DNA of 64,000 bases from Membranipora membranacea (GCA_914767715.1 OU612072.1:18478001-18542000); one strand, 5' to 3'. Counted from the stretch's first letter, positions 22,630 to 33,819 are shown. Numbers and translations are program-made. Notes: a model not told the origin generated them from the letters alone.

Positions 22630-24110
22630 CTACATTGCGTAAGTTAACTGTCGGTTGCTACAATTACAATTGATCGTGCACTTACAATCCACTCATGCTA
22701 TCCAGAGAGCCGAAAAATTAATTGTACACAAATACAACCAACCTTCTGTGAGTTCATCGACAGAATTCGGTTGCTACAATTACAATTTGATCGTCTGCTT
22801 ACAATCAACTCACGCTGTCCCGAGAGCCGAATAATAATTGTTCACATTTCCGTCTTGGCAGATCAGACGTTGTACGTGTGGCAGCACTGGAAGTGATGGA
22901 TAACTCTCTACGGTGTAGTGTTTGACAGCACCGACGGCTCACCAGAAGTATCTCATACAAAGTTGGGTGTAGTCTCCTCTTCAAACCCACAACTAACTCT
23001 CTCTCAGACGGTGTACGGTTTAACAGCACGGATGGCTCACCAGAAGTATCACATACAAAGTTGGGTGTAATCTCCTCTTCAAACCCACAACTAACTCTCT
23101 GTAAGTTCATCGGCAGAAATCAAATCACAGTCTGATCGTCATATTACACGCCACTCTTATCCTGAGAGCAAACAATTAATTGAACACAATTCTGTTATTT
23201 GCCAGCTCAGACGGTGTACTGTTTGACAGCACGGACGGCTCACCAGAAGTATCACATACAAAGTTGGGTGTAGTCTCCTCTTCAAACCCACAACTAACTC
23301 TCTGTAAGTTCATCGGCAGAAATCAAATTACAGTCTGATCGTCGTATTACACGCCGCTCTTATCCTGAGAGCAAACAATTAATTGGACACAATTCCATTA
23401 TTTGCCAGCTCAGACGGTGTACTGTTTGACAGCACGAACGGCTCACCAGAAGTATCACATACAAAGTTGGGTGTAGTCTCCTCTTCAAACCCACAACTAA
23501 CTCTCTGTAAGTTCATCGGCAGAAATCAAATCACAGTCTGATCGTCATATTACACGCCACACTTATCCTGAGAGCAAACAATTAATTGAACACAATTCTA
23601 TTATTTGCCAGCTCAGACGGTGTACTGTTTGACAGCACGGACGGCTCACCAGAAGTATCACATACAAAGTTTGGTGTAGTCTCCTCTTCAAACCCACAAC
23701 TAACTCTCTGTAAGTTCATCGGCAGAAATCAAATTACAGTCTGATCGTCGTATTACACGCCGCTCTTATCCTGAGAGCAAACAATTAATTGGACACAATT
23801 CTATTATTTGCCAGCTCAGACGGTGTACTGTTTGACAGCACGAACGGCTCACCAGTAGTATCACATACAAAGTTGGGTATAGTCTCCTCTTCAAACCCAC
23901 AACTAACTCTCTGTAAGTTCATCGGCAGAAATCAAGTTACAGTCTGATCGTCATATTACAGGCCACTCTTATCCTGAGAGCAAACAATTAATTGAACACA
24001 ATTCTATTATTTGCAGCTCAGACGGTGTACTGTTTGACAGCACGGACGGCTCACCAGAAGTATCACATACAAAGTTGGGAGTAGTCTCCTCTTCAAACAC
24101 AGCTGATTAA
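22630..24110. repeat. tandem array of 203 bp units
   Basis: CAGACGGTGTAC recurs at 23005, 23208, 23411, 23614, 23817 and 24019, a period of 203 (once 202) bases. Units are very alike, with scattered single changes. A shortened unit precedes 23005, and degenerate units reach back to about 22630. On the minus strand each unit has the acceptor-like GAACTTACAG, then a frame encoding RVSCGFEEETTPNFVCDTSG, then the donor-like GGTGAGC. A similar unit sits at the window end (63893-64000) in opposite orientation and with fewer copies. The array therefore forms the outer part of the inverted duplication. Confidence 0.92.
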
Positions 24111-25598
24111 TCACTCACTCCTCTATAAATAGAATGTAAGTCTACAGAGCACATCACACAAATTGAAAACTCGTCCAATAACGACTCGGTCCACATTTGT
24201 ACACCTGACAGCTATTCTGGCAGATCGTAATATTGAAGCTTGAATCTCCACTATTGTTATCCTCGCAGCCCTCGGCTTGTTTAGTCATTCCGTGTATTCA
24301 CATATTATTCTCACATATCACAATGCATCGTAAAATCCTATATCATATCATTGTAGTGATCAGATACCTATGATAGGATAACTCATTTATTACTGGAAGC
24401 AAAATGGACCCATTATAATGTGTGAGTTTTTCTTTACCATTAACCGCATTTATTATCATTCATTGTTTAAGAAAAGATCATAATAATCATCATTTACTAT
24501 CAAAATCGTTGCATAGTCAAATTTGTCATATTTTCACATTACATGATTAGAATTGAAGTTTGTGATAATTTCCTAAAATGAAATGTTTTTCTCAACTGAT
24601 TGTCAACTCCTTGTCAATTCTTGTTAACATGATTACCAGCAAATAAAAAAAGACAATAATATGAACACATAAAGCTGCGTCGGATCACGGGTTAATGCTG
24701 GCCAATACATTTACGATTCATTGCAGTAGCCTCGGCAACCAGTTGCGATGGATTGGGAGTGGTGTTCACATATAAGCAAGAGGGCAATTCCGATAATCAG
24801 CTATAATCGGCGGTCAAGTTTGTAACAAACTTGAGATGTATATATCTTAGCAACATCGAATTGCCAGAAAGATTTATGCACCATCTCAAACATCGGTATA
24901 ACAATTAAGATCCAACTAATTTAATGTCAGTTGGGCATGAAAACATCTCATTGAGATATTTCTGTTGAAAATGACAAAGTGACTGACTAAACACCTAATA
25001 TAAAAATTGTTTTTAGATGTTCAGTTTGAGGAATCTATGTCACAAAAATGAATATTTACTAGCTTTCACAACCCTGAGGTCTGGAAAATCTGTCCACCTT
25101 CATGTTTTCACCGAAACCAACTACTTCATGAAATAGTAATGCAGATTTCTTACCAGAAAAGAGACATTGTCCCTATGACGCATGTGCATAGCAGTTTGGA
25201 ATTCTGGTCATCAAAGCAGAATTTGGACAATTAGCAAGAAAAATTATTATTGGGTCATGTTTATCTGCTTCATCATTATTTGCTTGTTGATATAATGTAA
25301 TCAATAATATCTTTGTGACGTCAACTAGTCAGTGTCACATTAAAATCAATATTAATAAGAATTCTGTTCTTTTAAGACTGCAAAATGTGGTTAAATTTTA
25401 TGAAGCCTTGAAGGTTTTGACACCATTTCATTTGTCTGTAATAGTGATAGTGATAGTGATTGATGCTTCAATGATTCACTGAATCCAGGATATGGCTTTG
25501 GGCAGGGTTCTCTACCAAACTGTAAGTGAAATCCCAATAGTGTTTTCCGTGGCTCGTCACCGGCGCGTAGTGCTGGCGGGGAGGGTCTGGGTGTATTA
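24111..25598. other. non-coding part of the left arm
   Basis: From 24480 onward the sequence is shared with the right arm in reverse. No open frame has family resemblance. 24111-24480 is present only on the left. A GTGATA repeat lies at about 25442-25462. Confidence 0.5.
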
Positions 25599-25639
25599 GT
25601 ATACAGCATAAAGCTATTAGTAATAGCTTTATGGTATAC
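25599..25639. repeat. hairpin
   Basis: GTATACAGCATAAAGCTATTA pairs with TAATAGCTTTATGGTATAC around a single base, with one extra CA in the left arm. It lies next to the transposase-like exon and is left-arm specific. Confidence 0.75.
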
Positions 25640-25718
25640 AGCCCTACTTCTAACCAAATTTTAAAAGCCCTGTGATTACACTGAAACACATTACTAAGTG
25701 ATCACAGTGGAAAAATAC

Positions 25719-26014
25719 CTGAAAAATGTGTCCAGTAGATTGAAGATGAGCGCAGCAGTTCCAGCAAGGCACTCCAATAGCCTCACAAACACAGTTCTGC
25801 TTCTAGACAGTTTCACATTATAGTATCTGGCCATGATACCCAGCACCTTGTCTTGACGGGAGTTACTCTCGTCAATCATGAGGGAGAATGGGTGGGCTTG
25901 AAGATGTGCCATTACCTCGTCAACGTAGTGACCCCCTATGGTCTTCGCTACCTGTGTGCATTTGGTGGCAGCACACGTCAGTGCTTGGACGATCTTACTA
26001 TCCGTTTGAGTAAC
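25719..26014 (-). pseudogene. hAT/DUF4371-like transposase exon
   Basis: On the minus strand an acceptor (ATTATTTGCAG, exon from 26014) opens a frame that reads KCTQVAKTIGGHYVDEVM and then HPFSLMIDESNSRQDKVLGIMARYYN. It ends at a donor (TTTTTCAG then GTATTT, exon end 25719). PFSLMIDESN-x-x-x-x-K-x-L-x-I-x-x-R-Y-Y is the signature of the DUF4371 region of hAT-type transposases and of domesticated genes related to them. The D of DES is the first residue of the RNase-H-like catalytic triad. The remaining catalytic and dimerisation parts are not found downstream, so this is a fragment. It lies in a block absent from the right arm. Confidence 0.7.
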
Positions 26015-26180
26015 CTGCAAATAATGACAATGACAATGTTTAGATATCAATGCAGGTTGTGTCTTCTGTGACAAGTATGATGGTTGTGGAACAGCTGTTG
26101 TGTTATTGCGCTGACAAATGGTGGTGAGCGGCACATAGATGCAAAGATGGTCAGAGAATACACGCCGACGTTGAACTTAC

Positions 26181-26395
26181 TTGACCAGCTCAGTGCTGGA
26201 ATGGAAACTTGAGTTGGACTTTGCAATGTACTGAGACAGCAATATTTCACTCCGCAGTACACCTTCCTGGAACCTAACCATCTGATCGAGCATGGTGCTC
26301 GTTGACATTCCCATTCCCATATTGTAATTCATCAATCGATCTCCTTTGTGAGGTTTATTTTCACCCACACAGGTCAATGACAAGATACGCAGCAA
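26181..26395 (-). pseudogene. upstream exon of the hAT-like gene
   Basis: The exon is bounded by GATCTTACAG (acceptor, before 26395) and AA|GTAAGT (donor, after 26181). It encodes LRILSLTCVGENKPHKGDRLMNYN, then MVRFQEGVLRSEILLSQYIAKSNSSF. The piece VLRSEILLSQYIAKSNSSFHSSTELVK resembles the block that precedes the DUF4371 core in hAT proteins. Joining it to 26014 by the canonical sites would shift the frame, so the pair looks broken or mis-joined. The boundary of the left-arm-specific block (about 26332) falls inside the exon, so its upstream third is shared with the right arm and the rest is not. Confidence 0.45.
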
Positions 26396-26754
26396 GCTGT
26401 AAGATCAGTGCATCAACAACAATCTAGTGCTCAGCAGTGGTGTCCCAGAGAAAGATTTCTTACCCAAACTGAAAATTATACTGACATTTTGAGAACTGAG
26501 GCCGCGCAGCAGCCGAGCCTTAACAGCTGGGGGGTTTGGGGGGCGCTGTATGCCCCCCCCCCAACGGGGTCTGGAGCGGAGCCCAAGCCGCCAAAGCTTT
26601 TCAGTTGCAAAATATTGAAAAAATTCATGCTGTAGCTGCAATTAATATATAGAGACTGCCCATGCCCTTCACTACAGGCTAATAATTGGATTATGGATAT
26701 AACTATCGACTATCTTTTCATGCTGATAGGGCCACTAGATGTATATTTACTTAC

Positions 26755-26829
26755 ATTTCAACCATACGGTCACCGGGTGCGGAGATTTTTTTTGAAGTTG
26801 AAGGAGCTTCTTCATTTACATCACCAGTT
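26755..26829 (-). CDS. candidate internal exon (acidic, Ser/Lys)
   Basis: A 75-base minus-strand segment lies between TTTTATAG (acceptor) and GTAAGTA (donor). It reads TGDVNEEAPSTSKKISAPGD after one leading base, with a phase-2 end. The exon at 27179-27239 ends two bases into a codon, so the two join in frame. It lies inside the hAT insertion and could be part of the element's own transposase gene, upstream of its catalytic core. There is no family match, and short exon calls of this kind carry a real false-positive risk. Confidence 0.4.
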
Positions 26830-27178
26830 CTATAAAACATAATAAAGTTTACATCTTTACATGCATTCATAACACTGTATCAACTAAATGAGAAGGGTGA
26901 CATCAGACTGCTTCATAAGGTCAGATATTTTTATATAAGCAGCACCGTCTACATTTACAGGAGACAGGTTTTGCTCTGACTATAAAACTTAATTGACGCT
27001 GCACCTGCAAAATGATATCATTTAGCGAGCCTAGTCTTGTTGGCTCTTTTTATTATCACTGTGCATCTATGTACTTACTGTCTTATTTTCCTCACAGCAC
27101 TGAAGGGTGATCAACGTTTTTACAGACAAAACAAACTCGCTGGGCCTGGCCAAGCATATGGACAATATAGTTACTTAC

Positions 27179-27239
27179 CCAGCAAGCAGCGGCTTAACTG
27201 TGGCATCATCAGCCGGATCATCAGCATCAGCTGTCTTCG
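27179..27239 (-). CDS. candidate internal exon (acidic Ala/Asp)
   Basis: A 61-base minus-strand segment lies between GTTCTTACAG and GTAAGTAAC. After two leading bases it reads KTADADDPADDATVKPLLA. Its phase fits the candidate exon at 26755-26829. The low-complexity acidic composition suggests a linker or activation-type region, not a folded domain. Like its neighbour, it lies within the hAT insertion. Confidence 0.4.
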
Positions 27240-28722
27240 CTGTAAGAACAAAAATATCAATTGTGGATTCAATTAATATGTGCAATAAATAACGGTGCAG
27301 CACAGGAAGTATTTTCTATTGTAAACTTCCAACCCAACCTACATCTGAAAAGATATAGGAGGCAATAATAAAGCATATCTCTCTACACAAATGAGCTTCC
27401 TTCAATGCTGTGTGTCAATCAATGCAGCTTTGCATTAAATGATTTTGTGTTCTTTCCCAGTGTAGTATTTTAGGTGATGGATATATAAATGAAAGCATGT
27501 ATCTCGGCAAGGATTGATTCCAAGAAGATAGCATACGTAGGCCTACATGATCGCGGGAGAACTGCTTTGTTGTTAGTTATTCCTCATGTGACATTCATTT
27601 CTAATTCTGCAACAGCAGGAAACCATGGACATGGACAGCAATGGTTTCAGAAAACTTGAGCCCAGTCAAACACTAACTAATGGACTACTATCTATCAAAG
27701 CATGTCAGTCATGTCAAGATGACAGACCACACCACAGAGCACAGGCTCCTTGCATTGGAAGGATGACTGGAAGAATAATAGACTAGACTGACCAATTATC
27801 CTGTGAGACAGTCTTCCTCCCTTTTTGCCATGATGATAACATTGAAAATATGATTATGATTGGTGATCCCAAAGCAAAGGCTCAGTAAGTGTAGTGTGTC
27901 ACTGTCCTTGGGCCAACAGTTTTCCTTTCTCATCCTCATAAAAAATAGAAATGGACATTGTTGTTTGTATGTTCGGCCAGGGAAGATTGTGTAAGTAAAC
28001 ACATACCCCATCATGGAATAGAGATGAATACTAACCTTTTAAAGAACCTAAATAAACCCTGTTGTTTCTTCTCCATATTTCATGGGCCATGGGGAATGAA
28101 TGAATGTATGAAAGAAAAAATCTTTCTTTTCATAAAAATATAACCTTGACCTAGCCTCAGTCTCTAAGATTCATAACATAAAAATATAGATAGGTCTTGA
28201 TCAGTGCTCAGCAGAACTTTCAATTTGATGGAAAACCCAGGCTATACAGTGCCTTTACCAGGTAGGAACCTACTCATTACTGTACTTCCTTAGTAACAGT
28301 AGTTGTAGTTACGGTCAGGAGCTTGTCAGCTGCACAAAGTGACCACAAAAATGATGATACAAAAATGAATAATAAACAAATTTTCTTACCCCAACGACCG
28401 TTGGGGTTGTGTATGGGCAAAAATCTCTTTCCCCAACGGCGTTGGGGGTCGTTGGGGCCTTGGGACACCACTGGTGCTCAGCCTGTTTGTGGAGTGAAGA
28501 ACCATTTCATCATGTTTTGGAAATGAATATAAAGCTGTTCATTCAAAAATAGAAATCTTACTTGATGTACACTAAAATATGACCTTTACATAATATGTTC
28601 ATCAACAGTTTATCTACAATGAGCTAAATTTCATTGTTATCTGAATAGGATGCACAAACACATCGGAATAAAAATTAGGAATAACTGGTAAGGATAAGAA
28701 TAATTTCAATCAGAAAAAATAC

Positions 28723-28800
28723 CTGTAGTCAAATCCGTATCCAGTCCGTAAAAATATTACTACTGTTCCACCCACTCCAGGGCCTACACAATCAACAACC
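28723..28800 (-). CDS. candidate conserved exon, left arm copy
   Basis: A 78-base minus-strand exon lies between TGACTTTTAG and GTATTTTTT. It reads VVDCVGPGVGGTVVIFLRTG and then YGFDYR. The mirror copy at 61597-61674 has the same splice sites and frame, with V/E at residue 5, I/L at residue 15 and one silent change. Glycine-rich turns around a hydrophobic strand suggest a folded domain, but I do not recognise it. Neighbouring exons are uncertain. Confidence 0.5.
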
Positions 28801-29241
28801 CTAAAAGTCACAGAAATATACCATGAGTCAACATAATATATCAGTACAAATCAGAGCACTGAACAGATTGAACATTTGATAAAATGATAGCATTTGCCCA
28901 TCCCTAGCAACTGCCGTATAGGCAATTTACATAGCGCTATCATTGTGACATTTAAAAGTTCACTAACAGAGGAGGTGCTATCAGCACTTTGATGTTTCAT
29001 GACTAACAGGCACTCTATACCATCAGTCTAAATCGTAGGCTGAAAAGAAGAATTATTCATTTCAATTACTGATTATTACTGATATTCTAGGAGAGATGGT
29101 GGCTAAGGTATCATAATTTAGATTCCTTCTCTAAGCATACTCAATATTCACCCCGACCAATCACCAAACAATGTCTTAAACCATTAAAGCTCTGACTATT
29201 TGTTCTTTGTGGTGTTTTTATGGATATGAAATTTATTACAA

Positions 29242-29695
29242 GTGACTACAAGTGATACATATGCAAACTCAATTACATGGTTTAATTTTGTCCCACTATT
29301 TCATAATAAACGCAATGTAGCTAGTAATAAACCAATCACCAAGAAATACCGCAAAAAGAAAAACAAACTACCAGTCAGAACTGGTGTCATCTTCTTCTGC
29401 CGCAGATGCTTGGTCACAAGGTACCAGAAATACGCAAAGGCTAACGTGTATATCTCTTGCTGAGATTGATTATGGAACTTGTATTCTCTCCATTCATATC
29501 CTATGAAGCCTCTTTGTTGTTGATGATCTTGTGGAGGAACACCATATCCTGTAATCGAAAATGCGGCCAGACTGAGAAGAAGTGGAATATTAACATGATA
29601 TAGGTGTGGGACGATAAAGAGTTAGTCCTACTCAGCACACCTCTGATTTTTCTGCTGCTGAGTCTTGAAATATGGAATGATAATTTAGCTTTCAC
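29242..29695 (-). pseudogene. left-arm copy of a membrane-protein-like frame, frameshifted
   Basis: This is the mirror of the 152-codon frame at 60679-61137. The left copy starts in the same frame (SRKIRGVLSRTNSL, HFFSVWPHFRLQDMVF) but lacks one A near 29522. It stops after NNKEAS, and a second indel follows near 29350. In the shifted frames the remaining sequence still matches (AFAYFWYLVTKHLRQKK). If the frame is real, this copy is broken. Confidence 0.35.
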
Positions 29696-29699
29696 ACAT

Positions 29700-31000
29700 A
29701 AGCTGGCAATTGTGTGATAATGCAGTATTTACTATGCAAACCAAAATCTATGGAAACTGAATTTTCCGTATGAGGAAACAACACATTGTTTGTGTGCATT
29801 GATATCCATACGGGTTCATCAGTGTGGGTTACATAATAGGCTGCTTTGTTTTATATATTAAGTAATAGCAGGCGTAATTGAAAATGATAACAGCAGATAA
29901 TGTCATTTTAAAACAATGACTACCAGCTTTTTGGGTGCACAGGTCATTTTCTGTCCAAAACATAGATCATTTGGGTGTTAGTTATACTAACTATATTGTG
30001 TGTTTGCAAACAGCATTCTCACTGTCTTGTCAAACACCAGTAGGCAATGCAGTATTAGAAATATAAGACAAATTTACAGGGACATGTCAAAAGCTTCATA
30101 AGGAAACACAGGCGCTGTGGTAGAGGGTACCACATAGAAAAGGCTTAACTGGCTGCACAGATCTGAAGGAACCAGTTGTCTACAGTGGGAATTACCTTCC
30201 ATCCATCCATCATTACACCTAACACGCTTGTAAGCATCAGCCCTATCACGTTTATAAGTAACATACCGTTGCTGTTTACATCCTTCTCAATTGATGTTGA
30301 GGCTGTCATGAAATGATCGAATACTTATTAATTTCTGAAAGTAGCAAGTCACAGTTTAGTCAACGATGTTTTTTTTTGGAAATATTCACAGTCGATATTG
30401 GGAAATTTGCGTCAGATGTCATCACTTCGTTCATTATCAATAACAATATTATGATTAATGATAGGATAAGATGAGATTTTTCACTAAGCGTTATATGGGC
30501 TAATGGAATATCAGCGGATGTGTATACCATTAGTCCTAACTTCAGAAATACCAGATACCAATTATAGATTATTTTATTTGACACCTTATTGTGTCATTAT
30601 TTAACAAATTCACAAATGATTTGTTGTATCCTCAATTTTTTTGTGTTTTGCAATGGATAAAGTTACAGCTATTTGACAACAATTCAGTACATTTTCCTTT
30701 ATAATGATGAATTGTTCAAAAGTAGTGATGATAGTTAGCTAACTTTGAGGCAACCTCATGCAGAATCTGATGCAAATTATATGTTGTTGCATTTACTAAA
30801 TTCATATAAAAAATTATTGCTAATTATTAGCTAATGAGGATCGATTAATGCCTGCTAATAATTAGCTAACTTTGAGGGAGCCTCTTGCAGAAGGCATCAG
30901 TGGCAATATTACCATTTACTCTACTGTACCGATCACGGAACGTTTATCTTCTTTCCAGATTGCAATAAAGTAAGCTAATTTGAATTGATAACTTGTCTCA
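29700..31000. other. non-coding part of the left arm
   Basis: The sequence matches the right arm in reverse (about 59440-60680) without a recognisable gene. TAGCTAATTATTAGC-type short inverted motifs recur at about 30735-30870. Confidence 0.5.
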
Positions 31001-31012
31001 CATTTTTATTTG

Positions 31013-31545
31013 GATCTTGAGTCTGATATTTTGTATCACATCTTGTTAATCATAATATTCTATTTGATCATGTGAGCGATTTCGAGCTTAAGAATTCCAA
31101 TATTGGAGAAGTTATCGGCAAATGTTATACCATTAGATAAAATGAAGTTCAGAATGTTAAGAGTCTAAGAGAATCGCAAGCCCGAGACCTCACACAAAGC
31201 CTAGATGGCAACCCTGCTACCACTGCGCTATATAGTCTGCACACTCAAAGTTCTTTGCCTCGCGGTGCAATGGTAGTGTCGTTGCCTGCAGGTTCAATGA
31301 CCTGGGTTCTAATCTGTGGAATTATTCATTTGACATATCCTCATAATAAGTAAGATGCATTGTGAAGTTGCACAGGGATTGCGGCTGTTTCTCAATGTCA
31401 ATTGACTACCGTCACCATGAAAGTTAGAGAGGCCATATCTTCCTCAATATGAAGATTCTAAATCTTGAAACCACACACATAGAATAGGCAGGGGGAATAA
31501 AACGTGGTACAAAATAGCGGCCTAGAAGTAAGTCTTTAAAGAGCA
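31013..31545. mobile_element. foldback MITE with tRNA-like core, left arm
   Basis: The left end contains TTTGTATCACATCTTGTTAA and the right end GGTACAAAATAG, with further complementary blocks (TGAGCGATTTCGAGCTTAAG on the left; AGATTCTAAATCTTG and AGAGAGGCCATATCTTCC on the right). In the core at 31258-31320, GCCTCGCGGTGCAATGG followed by CCTGGGTTCTAATCTG resembles a tRNA A box and B box. The family recurs at 35919-36580. The right arm has the mirror copy, interrupted by a 0.45 kb insertion. Confidence 0.65.
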
Positions 31546-31619
31546 ATTTTGGTGATCAATCCTCATACTCACATAAATACTAATCATTATTGGTATGATT
31601 TTAATGAATTTTGATATTA

Positions 31620-32800
31620 AATCTAAGACAACTTTCTCTGTATCATCTGTGAGTTTTGTATCATATTGCTGCCAGATGTACTGTAGCCCTGCATACTGAA
31701 TTTGGCAGCTATAGTGAGAATGACGGTGTCAATATGTTCAGCTGTGCTCACATTTATGTATGTGCGATAAGAAAGACTACTATGAATGCTGATAAGTGTA
31801 GGTGCCAGCAGGTGTAGGTGTGAGCACATCTGGCCTCGGCATCTGATCACCAAATCTTATCCAATATCACCTCTCAGTTAGACATCTTACTCAGGCCAGT
31901 CTCTTGCTGCTTTTCAATAAATTATCTAACAATTTTAAAATATAGCATAAAGTTCAACAATATTACCTCTTGCGGAAATATTCTCGATAGTGATCTGATA
32001 ACAAGGCAAATAGTCTATTTAGAATTCCTAGTTCTAGTTAATTATTGGCAGTTTGAAAATCAATCTTCTTCTTCAACCCTCTTACAAAACACAGCAACAC
32101 CACTGCCGTGCTGTAATACTTAAAACAGGGATTTTATCATTATCAAGGCAAAGATATAATGAACCTCTGAATCTTTAAATAGTCTTGAATGTCAAATCAC
32201 TGAAAGCTCGATCATCATTCCAGATTAAACCAAGGCAAGCTCGTTTTATCTGATAACTGACAGATCATGACAACTTTTGAGTTTTGACACAAATCAGTTC
32301 TTATGAAAGTGACATTGAAGGATACAAATAGTCTTCAAATGAGATTGAAATCCTATATCCACAGACAGGCAAGAAATTTTTTGGATGATAACCAAAAACA
32401 CTACAGTACTATTTATTGCCTGTTTCTGTCTTCCACACATGTCACATATGATAATCATCATTAAAGTCTTGTAAGAAAAGCTGAGTCAGAATCACAGGCT
32501 GGTACATCCGCCTTGGATAACCAGCTCAATTAAGTTAAATCACAATATTTTTATCTTTTCAAACTTTCAGAATCTAGAGGAAGACAGATGTCAACAACAG
32601 CTGTGTTATTTGATGTATATATGATGTGGGCTGATATTAGCAGGATGTAGTATGTTTGAATATAAATATATCTGGTATTTTTATTAAGTTGGCAATGACT
32701 TTTTACGCAGCTGGCAATGATTGAATGATTGCATGACCATTATAATTTCGTCTAACAATCATAACCATTACCCACAGTTTGTTTTGCCATACAAGCAATG
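31620..32800. other. non-coding upstream region of peptide gene A
   Basis: The sequence is shared with the right arm (57320-58360) at high identity. A 76-codon minus-strand frame (31623-31853) is open in both arms (TAEHIDTVILTIAAKFSMQG) but has no start context or family resemblance. No other element is recognised. Any enhancers of the peptide gene are probably in this stretch. Confidence 0.4.
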
Positions 32801-32801
32801 G

Positions 32802-32810
32802 TATATAAGG
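32802..32810 (+). promoter_or_regulatory. TATA box of peptide gene A
   Basis: TATATAAGG lies about 30 bases before the predicted start of a short 5' UTR exon. It is identical in the mirror gene (57309-57317). Confidence 0.75.
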
Positions 32811-32831
32811 TTAAGAATTAGTAGATTCGAA

Positions 32832-32883
32832 CAATCAGCTTCTAGCTACTCTATTGATATCATATCATTACAAACAACCATTG
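32832..32883 (+). other. 5' UTR exon of peptide gene A
   Basis: The exon starts about 22-30 bases after the TATA box and ends at ATTG|GTAAGT, a consensus donor. It has no ATG in frame with the peptide. The intron runs from 32884 to 33548 (665 bases) and ends in TTTTTACAG. The same donor, acceptor and intron length are found in the mirror gene. The start position is inferred from the TATA distance only. Confidence 0.65.
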
Positions 32884-33551
32884 GTAAGTGTAACATCAAT
32901 ATTCATTCAATGCATTTATGTGAATATTTCGATTAAGTATTTCTGTTTTTCAATATTATAACTGTTGCTCATTCCCGATTCCAAACAATGTCAGGGAATT
33001 CCGTATCTAAAGTAAGCCTCAAAACGCATGTCTAGAAACCATCTCTGTGCATTGCCTCACTGTTTTATAAGGATCATGCAATTCTCTCCATTGATTATGA
33101 TATTAGTTGAGTGGACTAAGACCTATATGTTTACTGTTAGTAACTGTGCTTTACAAGGATTGGTTTACTACACTTTGAATCTTGCTGCGAAAGAATCCTC
33201 ACACACAACTAAAAATTACATGGCAGTCAACTAAAACTAAAGATTTTGCCCACTTTTTTGACAGAAAAAGTAGGTTTTATCAGGACATAATTAATCAATA
33301 TGGAATATGAATCTGGGTAGCAGACATACTATCGATAACTTTGTGAATGTCTCAAGGTGTCCAAGATCAAAAATTTACCTGTATATTTCACAAATATTGG
33401 TTTTAAAGATGTAGAGGGTAATTCACATGATGCATATATATATATACTTTTATCGTCAATCTACGATCATCTTTAGGAATGTTTTTCATGCAATGACAGA
33501 ACATGAATAATGCAGTGACAGTGCATGAATAATTTTTACTTTTTACAGAAT

Positions 33552-33671
33552 ATGAAGGTACTCTACGGCCTCACTGCCCTGCTGATGTTGGCTGGAATGA
33601 GCTCTGCATGGTTTGGCAATGGCTGTGGCTTATGTCCCATTGGTGTACAATGTATCGATGGGCAGTGTTAA
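33552..33671 (+). CDS. secreted cysteine-rich peptide, gene A
   Basis: The frame encodes 39 residues and starts four codon positions' width (3 bases) after the TTTTTACAG acceptor. Residues 1-19 form a classical signal peptide: MK, a hydrophobic core (LTALLMLAG), then MSSA with the likely cleavage before W20. The 20-residue remainder has four cysteines at 25, 28, 34 and 39 (C-x2-C-x5-C-x4-C) and ends at the last Cys. The core is CG-x-CPIGV-x-CI-x-G-x-C. No dibasic site or propeptide is visible. AATAAA lies at 33814-33819. Compared with mirror gene B, the signal peptide differs at one residue and the mature part at six. It could be a defence, toxin-like or signalling peptide. I recognise no family. 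The gene model is well supported; the function is not. Confidence 0.85.
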   Translation: MKVLYGLTALLMLAGMSSAWFGNGCGLCPIGVQCIDGQC

Positions 33672-33813
33672 ACCTTCCGATCAACAACAACTGATTTCAA
33701 TGACTTCCCGACTACGCTTCTCCTTTATCATTCAAGCAACATAATAACATGTTATATTGTCTCTTGTTTTAATGGATTCAATTATACATGTCATGTAGCT
33801 ATGAATCTTACAA

Positions 33814-33819
33814 AATAAA
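33814..33819 (+). terminator. polyadenylation signal, gene A
   Basis: AATAAA about 145 bases after the stop codon, conserved in the mirror gene (56305-56310). Confidence 0.7.

Larger units (their letters stand above)
26435..28473. mobile_element. hAT insertion, 2039 bp, left arm only
   Basis: The ends are CAGTGGTGTCCCA at 26435 and its complement TGGGACACCACTG ending at 28473. The flanks are identical 8 bp copies of GTGCTCAG at 26427-26434 and 28474-28481. The right arm has the uninterrupted site, with one CTGAGCAC at about 61908. This shows that the insertion happened after the arms separated. G/C-rich hairpins lie near both ends (26520-26585 and 28385-28460, CCAACGACCGTTGGGG). Two exon-like segments lie inside on the minus strand, but no transposase core is found. 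Confidence 0.92.

Noticed and set aside
22630-24110. CRISPR array
   Set aside because: Units are 203 bases long and nearly identical over their whole length. There are no unique spacers, and the DNA is eukaryotic.
25391-25657. 88-codon minus-strand frame
   Set aside because: It covers repeats and a hairpin, spans the boundary of the arm-specific block and has no domain.
32721-32936. 71-codon frame over the TATA box and exon 1 (also 57183-57398 minus)
   Set aside because: It overlaps the TATA box and the splice donor of the peptide gene. Its similarity between arms is explained by the duplication.
33028-33234. 68-codon frame conserved in both arms (also 56885-57091 minus)
   Set aside because: It lies entirely in the intron of the peptide genes. 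Its conservation equals that of the surrounding non-coding sequence, so no coding constraint is shown.
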